Of a stretch of 64,000 bases of DNA, positions 57,762-64,000 are shown piece by piece. The notes beneath the pieces are model-generated. The model searched no databases. It was not told where the DNA came from and worked only from the letters and a program-made list of their open reading frames with translations. The stretch lies in NCBI GenBank assembly GCA_947095585.1, contig OX352763.1:48936481-49000480 (forward strand), written 5' to 3'. The DNA is from Nephrocerus scutellatus (Eukaryota > Arthropoda > Insecta > Diptera > Pipunculidae). Both the position numbers and the translations under genes were made by a program. The stretch's first letter is position 1, and each line of letters starts with the position of its first letter.

Positions 57762-58204
57762 ATCTTTTACTTTAATAGTTTCTCATGGGTTATGTTCTTC
57801 AGGATTATTTTGTTTAGCAAATATTACTTATGAACGATTAGGAAGACGAAGTTTATTAATTAATAAAGGTTTATTAAATTTTATACCTTCAATAACTTTA
57901 TTTTGATTTTAACTTAGATCTGCTAATATAGCAGCACCTCCAACTTTAAATTTATTGGGGGAAATTTCTTTATTAAATAGAATTGTTGGGTGATCATGAA
58001 ATTCAATATTTATGTTAATATTCATTTCATTTTTTAGAGCTGCATATACTTTATTTATATATTCTTATAGACAACACGGACAGGTTTATTCTGGGTCTTT
58101 TAATTTTAGATCAGGGGTTAACCGAGAATATTTGTTATTATTTTTACATTGATTTCCATTAAATTCATTAATTTTAAAAAGTGATATGTGTATTTTATGG
58201 TTAT
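57762..58204 (+). pseudogene. ND4: ND4 3' third, second copy (NUMT)
   Basis: Begins at SFTL and continues to the trnH border. A TAA at about 57906-57911 interrupts the stretch that reads FWFLLGSANM in the first copy. 5' truncated at the control-region junction. Confidence 0.86.
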
Positions 58205-58270
58205 ATTTAAATAGTTTATTAAAAATTTTGATTTGTGGTATCAATGATATGAATTCATTGCATTTTAAAT
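58205..58270 (+). tRNA. trnH: tRNA-His (GUG), second mitochondrial-derived copy
   Basis: Same sequence as 49021-49086, anticodon GTG. Confidence 0.86.
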
Positions 58271-58278
58271 TATTAAAT

Positions 58279-60008
58279 ATTTTTCAATTTGTAGAATTAT
58301 ATGTTTATGTTTATTATTTATTTCATTTATTTTTTTTTCGTTTAGAATAATTTTCCTCAATTTTGAAATAGTTTATTTTATTGAATGGGAAGTTGTTTCA
58401 TTAAATAGATCAATAATTGTTATAACTTTTTTATTTGATTGAATAACTTTTTTATTTATATCATTTGTTTTATTTATTTCTTCTTTAGTTATTTATTATA
58501 GAAAAGAATATATAATAGGAGATATAAATATAAATCGTTTTATTATATTAGTAGTTATATTTATTTTATCAATAATGTTATTAATTATTAGCCCTAATTT
58601 AATTAGTATTTTATTAGGATGAGATGGATTAGGGTTAGTTTCTTACTGTTTAGTAATTTATTATAATAATGTAAAGTCTTATAATGCAGGAATGTTAACT
58701 GTTTTATCTAATCGAATTGGAGATGTAGCTTTATTATTAGCTATTGCTTGGATATTAAATTATGGGAGTTGAAATTTTATTTTTTATTTAGATGTAATAA
58801 AAAATAATAATGAAATAATGATTATTGGTAGTTTAATTATATTAGCGGCAATAACAAAAAGAGCTCAAATTCCTTTTTCCTCATGGTTGCCTGCAGCAAT
58901 AGCTGCTCCTTCTCCTATTTCGGCTTTAGTTCATTCTTCAACATTAGTAACAGCTGGGGTTTATTTATTAATTCGTTTTAATATTTTGTTAGAAAATACT
59001 GTATTAGGACAATTTTTATTGTTAATGTCAGGATTAACAATATTTATAGCTGGTTTAGGTGCTAATTTTGAATTTGATTTAAAAAAAATTATTGCTTTAT
59101 CAACATTAAGACAATTAGGGTTAATAATAAGAATTTTGTCAATAGGTTTTTATAAATTAGCATTTTTCCATTTGTTAACACATGCTTTATTTAAAGCTTT
59201 ATTATTTATATGTGCTGGATCAATTATTCATAATATAAATAATTCTCAGGATATTCGATTAATAGGTGGGTTAAGAATAAGTATGCCATTAACATCTTCT
59301 TGTTTTAATGTTGCTAATTTAACTTTATGTGGGATGCCTTTTTTAGCTGGATTTTATTCTAAAGATTTGATTTTAGAGACAGTAAGTTTAAATTTTTTAA
59401 ACTTATTTTCATATTTTCTTTTCTTTTTTTCTACTGGTTTAAAAGTATGTTATTCTTTTCGGTTAGTGTATTATTCAATAACTGGGGATTTCAATTGTTG
59501 ATCTATAAATGTTTTAAATGACGAAGGTTGAATTATATTGAAGGGAATAATTGGTTTATTAATAATGAGAATTGTTAGTGAAAGAATATTGAATTGATTA
59601 ATTTTCTCAACACCAGTTATAATTAGTTTACCTAATTTATTAAAATATATAACATTATTTGTTTGTATTGTAGGAGGATTAATTGGTTATTTAATTTCTA
59701 ATGTTTCATTTTATTTTATCAATAAATCTTTTAATAATTATATGATTTCTGTATTTATAGGTTCAATATGGTTTATACCATATTTATTTACTTATGGGAT
59801 AATAAATTATCCTTTAATTTTAGGAATAAAATTTAATAAATTATTCGATCAAGGATGGTTGGAGTTTTATGGAAGACAAAATTTATTTATAAATTTAATA
59901 AAAATTTCAAAAATAAATAATTTATTACAGAATAATAATTTAAAAATATATTTATTATCTTTTATTTTATGGATTTTTATATTAGTTGTTATTATTAAAT
60001 TAAATTAA
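58279..60008 (+). pseudogene. ND5: ND5, second copy (NUMT)
   Basis: Retains the 15 bp (NVKSY) and the correct A-run missing or altered in the first copy, giving a 227-codon open stretch even in standard code (58818-59501). It has its own lesion: a base lost in the T-run near 58328-58340. TGA at about 59499 is Trp in mitochondrial code. Ends TAA at 60006-60008. Confidence 0.88.
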
Positions 60009-60014
60009 ATTAAA

Positions 60015-60898
60015 TGGCTTACAACAACAATAGCATAAGCATAAAACCGAAAATAAATCCAAAAATCTTAACGATTTAAAAATTAAAGCCATTTTATAGT
60101 TATGGTACTCGCTTTTTTTCCTTTTTAAAAGACTCCAGTTAATAAAAAACATTCTCAAAATTATTCCATCGCAAGACGATCGCTAAACAATTGTTTAAAA
60201 ACAAGTCCGATCAAATTTTTACTGGTGAAAGTCGACATTCGAGTGAGCAAACTCACGAACAAACAAGTAAATAAATAAATAAAATTGATATTTCTTGAGT
60301 TATACTCGTATGTATATAAAGTAAAAACATATGATGGTGAAAGTTAGAGTAGTTTGTGGTCGATGCAAAATCGAAGTTTTAAAAAATATCCAAAATAAAA
60401 TAACTGTACATTAGAGAACTTTTTGCCAAATTAGTCAGAATGGCATGCATTTAAATCGGTTCATAAGATTACAAGCAATTACATACAAATGAATGAAAAA
60501 TCTGTTATTGGATTTTTAGGAACATTGATTTTTAAAACAATTTTTTTAGCCTACTTTGTTGTTCGGGTAGAATTTTGTAATTGATTTTAAAATAACTTTC
60601 CTGTGAAATAGAGACTTGAAACTTTAACTATAGCTTTGAATCTGAACTGTAGTGACTATAATGCTAAGTTGGAGAGTTGCAACAACAAACCAATTAAGGT
60701 GAACAGTGCATACTTAAAATGGAGAATTTAGGCTCGAAGAAACCAAGTGGATGATCATTGACAATAATGCAAAAAAAAAAATTTTAATTTAAAACGTTTT
60801 AAAAACGACCCAATACAGTAGTCCTGTACATATCTTTTCGTAGAACGTAGAATGTTAGGACCTGGATGTGTGTGTAAATGTAGGAGTGTGTGAGAGAG
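60015..60898. other. nuclear flank between NUMT and hexamer array, no gene seen
   Basis: AT-rich sequence without recognisable ORFs or transposon ends. It turns into the TTTAGA array after GTGTGTGAGAGAGAATTA. Confidence 0.5.
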
Positions 60899-63800
60899 AA
60901 TTATAAATTTAGATTTAGGTTTGGATTTAGATTTAGATTCAGATTTAGATTAAGATATAGATTTAGATTTAGAAAAGGATTAGATTTAGGTTTAGATTTA
61001 GATTTAGAAATAGATTTAGCTTTAGATTTAGATTTAGGTTTGGGTTTAGATTTAGATTTAGAGTTGGGTGTAGACTTAGATTTTGGTTTAGATTTATATT
61101 TAGATATAGATTGAGGTTTAGACTTATATTAAGATATAGATTCAGATTTAGAATTACGTTTAGATTGAGATTTAGGTTTAGATTTAGGTTTGGGTTAAGA
61201 TTCAGATTTAGAGTTGGATTGAGACTTAGATTTTGGTTTAGATTTAGGTTTTGATTTAGATTCAGATTGAGGTTTAAATTAATATTAAGATATAGATTCA
61301 GATTTAGAATAAGGTGTAGATTTAGATATAGATTTAGGTTTAGAATTAGGTTTCGATTAAGATTTAGGTTTGGATTTAGGTTTAGATTTAAAATTGGTTT
61401 AGGTTTAGATTTAGGTTTTTAGATTTAGGTTTTAGATTTAGATATAGATTGAGGTTATATTAATATTAAGACATAGATTCAGATTTAGAATAAGGCTTAG
61501 ATTTAGATATAGATTTAGGTTTTTAGATTTAGGTTTTAGATTTCGATTTAGATATAGATTGAGGTTTAGATTAATATTAAGAAATAGATTCAGATTTGGA
61601 ATAAGGTTTTGATTTAGATATAGATTTAGGTTTAGAATTATGTTTAGATTAAGATTTAGGTTTGGATTTAGGTTTAGATTTAGAATTGGTTTTAGACTTA
61701 GATTTAGGTTTAGATTTAGGTTTAGATTTAGATATAGATTGAGGTTTAGATTTATATTAAGATATAGATTCAGATTTAGAATTAGGTTTAGATTGAGATT
61801 TAGGTTTGGATTTAGGTTTGGGTTTAGATTCAGATTTAGAGTTGGATTTAGACTTAGATTTTGGTTTAGATTTAGGTTATGATTTAGATTTAGATTGAGG
61901 TTTAGATTTATATTAAGATATAGATTCAGATTTAGGATAAGGTTTTGATTTAGATATAGATTTAGGTTTAGAATTGGGTTTAGATTAAGATTTAGGTTTG
62001 GATTTAGGTTTAGATTTAGAATTGGTTTAGGTTTAGATTTAGGTTTTTAGATTCAGGTTTTAGATTTAGATATAGATTGAGGTTTAGATTAATATTAAGA
62101 TATAGATTCAGATTTAGAATAAGGTTTAGATTTAGGTATAGATTTAGTTTTTTAGATTTAGGTTTTAGATTTAGATATTGGTTGAGGTTTAGATTAATAT
62201 TAAGATATAGATTCAGATTTAGAATAAGGTTTAGATTTAGATATAGATTTAGGTTTAGAACTAAGTTTAGATTAAGATTTAGGTTTGGATTTAGGTTAAG
62301 ATTTAGAATTGGTTTAGGTTTAGATTTAGGTTTTTAGATTTAGGATTTAGATTTAGATATAGATTGAGGTTTAGATTAATATTAAGATATTGATTCGGAT
62401 TTAGAATAAGGCTTAGATTTAGATATAGATTTAGGTTTTTAGATTTAGGTTTAAGATTTAGATTTAGATATAGATTGAGGTTTAGATTAATATTAAGATA
62501 TAGATTCAGATTTGGAATAAGGTTTTGATTTAGATATAGATTTAGGTTTAGAATTATGTTAAGATTAAGATTTAGGTTTGGATTTAGGTTTAGATTTAGA
62601 ATTGGTTTTAGACTTAGATTTAGGTTTAGAATTAGGTTTCGATTAAGATTTAGGTTTGGATTAAGGTTTAGATTTAAAATTGGTTTAGGTTTAGATTTAG
62701 GTTTTTAGATTTAGGTTTTAGATTTAGATATAGATTGTGGTTATATTAATATTAAGACATAGATTCAGATTTAGAATAAGGCTTAGATTTAGATATAGAT
62801 TTAGGTTTTTAGATTTAGGTTTTAGATTTCGATTTAGATATAGATTGAGGTTTAGATTAATATTAAGAAATAGATTCAGATTTGGAATAAGGTTTTGATT
62901 TAGATATAGATTTAGGTTTAGAATTATGTTTAGATTAAGATTTAGGTTTGGATTTAGGTTTAGATTTAGAATTGGTTTTAGACTTAGATTTAGGTTTAGA
63001 TTTAGGTTTAGATTTAGATATAGATTGAGGTTTAGATTTATATTAAGATATAGATTCAGATTTAGAATTAGGTTTAGATTGAGATTTAGGTTTAGATTTA
63101 GGTTTGGGTTTAGATTCAGATTTAGAGTTGGATTTAGACTTAGATTTTGGTTTAGATTTAGGTTTTGATTTAGATTTAGATTGAGGTTTAGATTTATATT
63201 AAGATATAGATTCAGATTTAGGATAAGGTTTTGATTTAGATATAGATTTAGGTTTAGAATTGGGTTTAGATTAAGATTTAGGTTTGGATTTAGGTTTAGA
63301 TTTAGAATTGGTTTAGGTTTAGATTTAGGTTTTTAGATTTAGGTTTTAGATTTAGATATAGATTAAGGTTTAGATTAATATTAAGATATAGATTCAGATT
63401 TAGAATAAGGTTTAGATTTAGGTATAGATTTAGTTTTTTAGATTTAGGTTTTAGATTTAGATATTGGTTGAGGTTTAGATTAATATTAAGATATATATTC
63501 AGATTTAGAATAAGGTTTAGATTTAGATATAGATTTAGGTTTAGAACTAAGTTTAGATTAAGATTTAGGTTTGGATTTAGGTTAAGATTTAGAATTGGTT
63601 TAGGTTTAGATTTAGGTTTTTAGATTTAGGATTTAGATTTAGATATAGATTGAGGTTTAGATTAATATTAAGATATTGATTCGGATTTAGAATAAGGCTT
63701 AGATTTAGATATAGATTTAGGTTTTTAGATTTAGGTTTAAGATTTAGATTTAGATATAGATTGAGGTTTAGATTAATATTAAGATATAGATTCAGATTTG

Positions 63801-64000
63801 GAATAAGGTTTTGATTTAGATATAGATTTAGGTTTAGAATTATGTTTAGATTAAGATTTAGGTTTGGATTTAGGTTTAGATTTAGAATTGGTTTTAGACT
63901 TAGATTTAGGTTTAGATTTAGGTTTAGAATTAGGTTTCGATTAAGATTTAGGTTTGGATTTAGGTTTAGATTTAAAATTGGTTTAGGTTTAGATTTAGGT
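60899..64000 (+). repeat. degenerate TTTAGA/TTTAGG hexamer array
   Basis: 3.1 kb of mostly 6-bp units, TTTAGA and TTTAGG, with variants such as TATAGA, TTCAGA, TTAAGA and TTGAGG, running off the window end. The hexamer period keeps one frame open for long stretches, giving artefactual Arg-Phe or Asp-Leu repeat peptides. It resembles a telomere-type hexamer only superficially. Confidence 0.95.
61455..64000 (+). repeat. 1,286-bp higher-order unit in the hexamer array
   Basis: Landmarks recur at a constant 1,286-bp offset: TTATATTAATATTAAGACAT at 61455 and 62741; GAATTATGTTTAGATTAAGA at about 61635 and 62921. AGGTTTCGATTAAG occurs at 61349, 62635 and 63933; the last spacing is 12 bp longer, two hexamers. 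At least two units and the start of a third are in the window. Confidence 0.88.

Larger units (their letters stand above)
57762..60014 (+). other. NUMT segment 2: duplicate ND4(3')-trnH-ND5
   Basis: Repeats 48578-50812 with starting offset 9,184 bp and few substitutions. It begins within ND4 and ends at the ND5 stop, after which nuclear sequence begins near 60015. Its lesions differ from those of segment 1. Confidence 0.9.

Noticed and set aside
60890..63168. Arg-Phe and Asp-Leu repeat ORFs
   Set aside because: Caused by the 6-bp period of the TTTAGA/TTTAGG array, which avoids stops in some frames. Not a protein gene.
60899..64000. True telomere
   Set aside because: The units are heterogeneous hexamers with a 1.3-kb higher-order period, and higher flies are not known to use such repeats as telomeres.

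Overview
The window looks like heterochromatic nuclear DNA from an insect, most likely a higher fly (Diptera). The evidence is an arthropod-type Ty3/gypsy element, BEL/Pao elements with a tRNA-Phe primer site, and a mitochondrial block with the ancestral insect gene order whose proteins read like those of Drosophila and its relatives. I see no intact host protein-coding gene. Almost every base belongs to a transposon, a satellite or transferred mitochondrial DNA.

Layout. (1) 1-27595: three head-to-tail copies of one Ty3/gypsy element (A, B, C). Neighbouring copies share an LTR, so the order is internal A - LTR - internal B - LTR - internal C - LTR, with a repeat period of about 9.3-9.6 kb. 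The LTRs run from TGTAGTGACT to CCATAACA and are about 2.2 kb long; the primer site fits tRNA-Lys. All three copies are dead, and several lesions are common to all three. Between pol and the 3' LTR lies a 1.6-kb segment with antisense splice sites. (2) 27596-28707: unassigned flank. (3) 28708-36960: about 70 monomers of a 118-bp satellite, all in one orientation, with nested 1.1-, 1.5- and 0.87-kb higher-order duplications. (4) 36961-45660: AT-rich flank with local duplications, an internally deleted BEL/Pao element on the minus strand with a perfect 5-bp target duplication (CACTA), a short gypsy integrase remnant, a 531-bp MITE-like element and the 5' end of a second BEL/Pao element. (5) 45661-60014: a nuclear mitochondrial insertion (NUMT) of about 14.3 kb. 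It carries cytb, ND6, ND4L, ND4, ND5, ND3, COX3, ATP6/8, COX2, COX1, ND2, 20 complete tRNA loci, a truncated trnW and control-region sequence, followed directly by a second copy of ND4(3')-trnH-ND5. (6) 60899-64000: a degenerate TTTAGA/TTTAGG hexamer array organised in a 1,286-bp higher-order unit that runs off the window.

How the parts relate. The retroelement copies, satellite and hexamer array have all grown by local duplication, as expected where unequal exchange is frequent and selection is weak. The gypsy array shows this best: lesions common to all copies imply amplification after death, while conflicting sharing patterns (B with C in gag/PR, A with C in integrase) imply exchange between copies. 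The NUMT has frameshifts, an approximately 330-bp COX1 deletion and a truncated trnW, so it is not a working mitochondrial genome. Coordinates were read by eye; alignments and database searches were not run.
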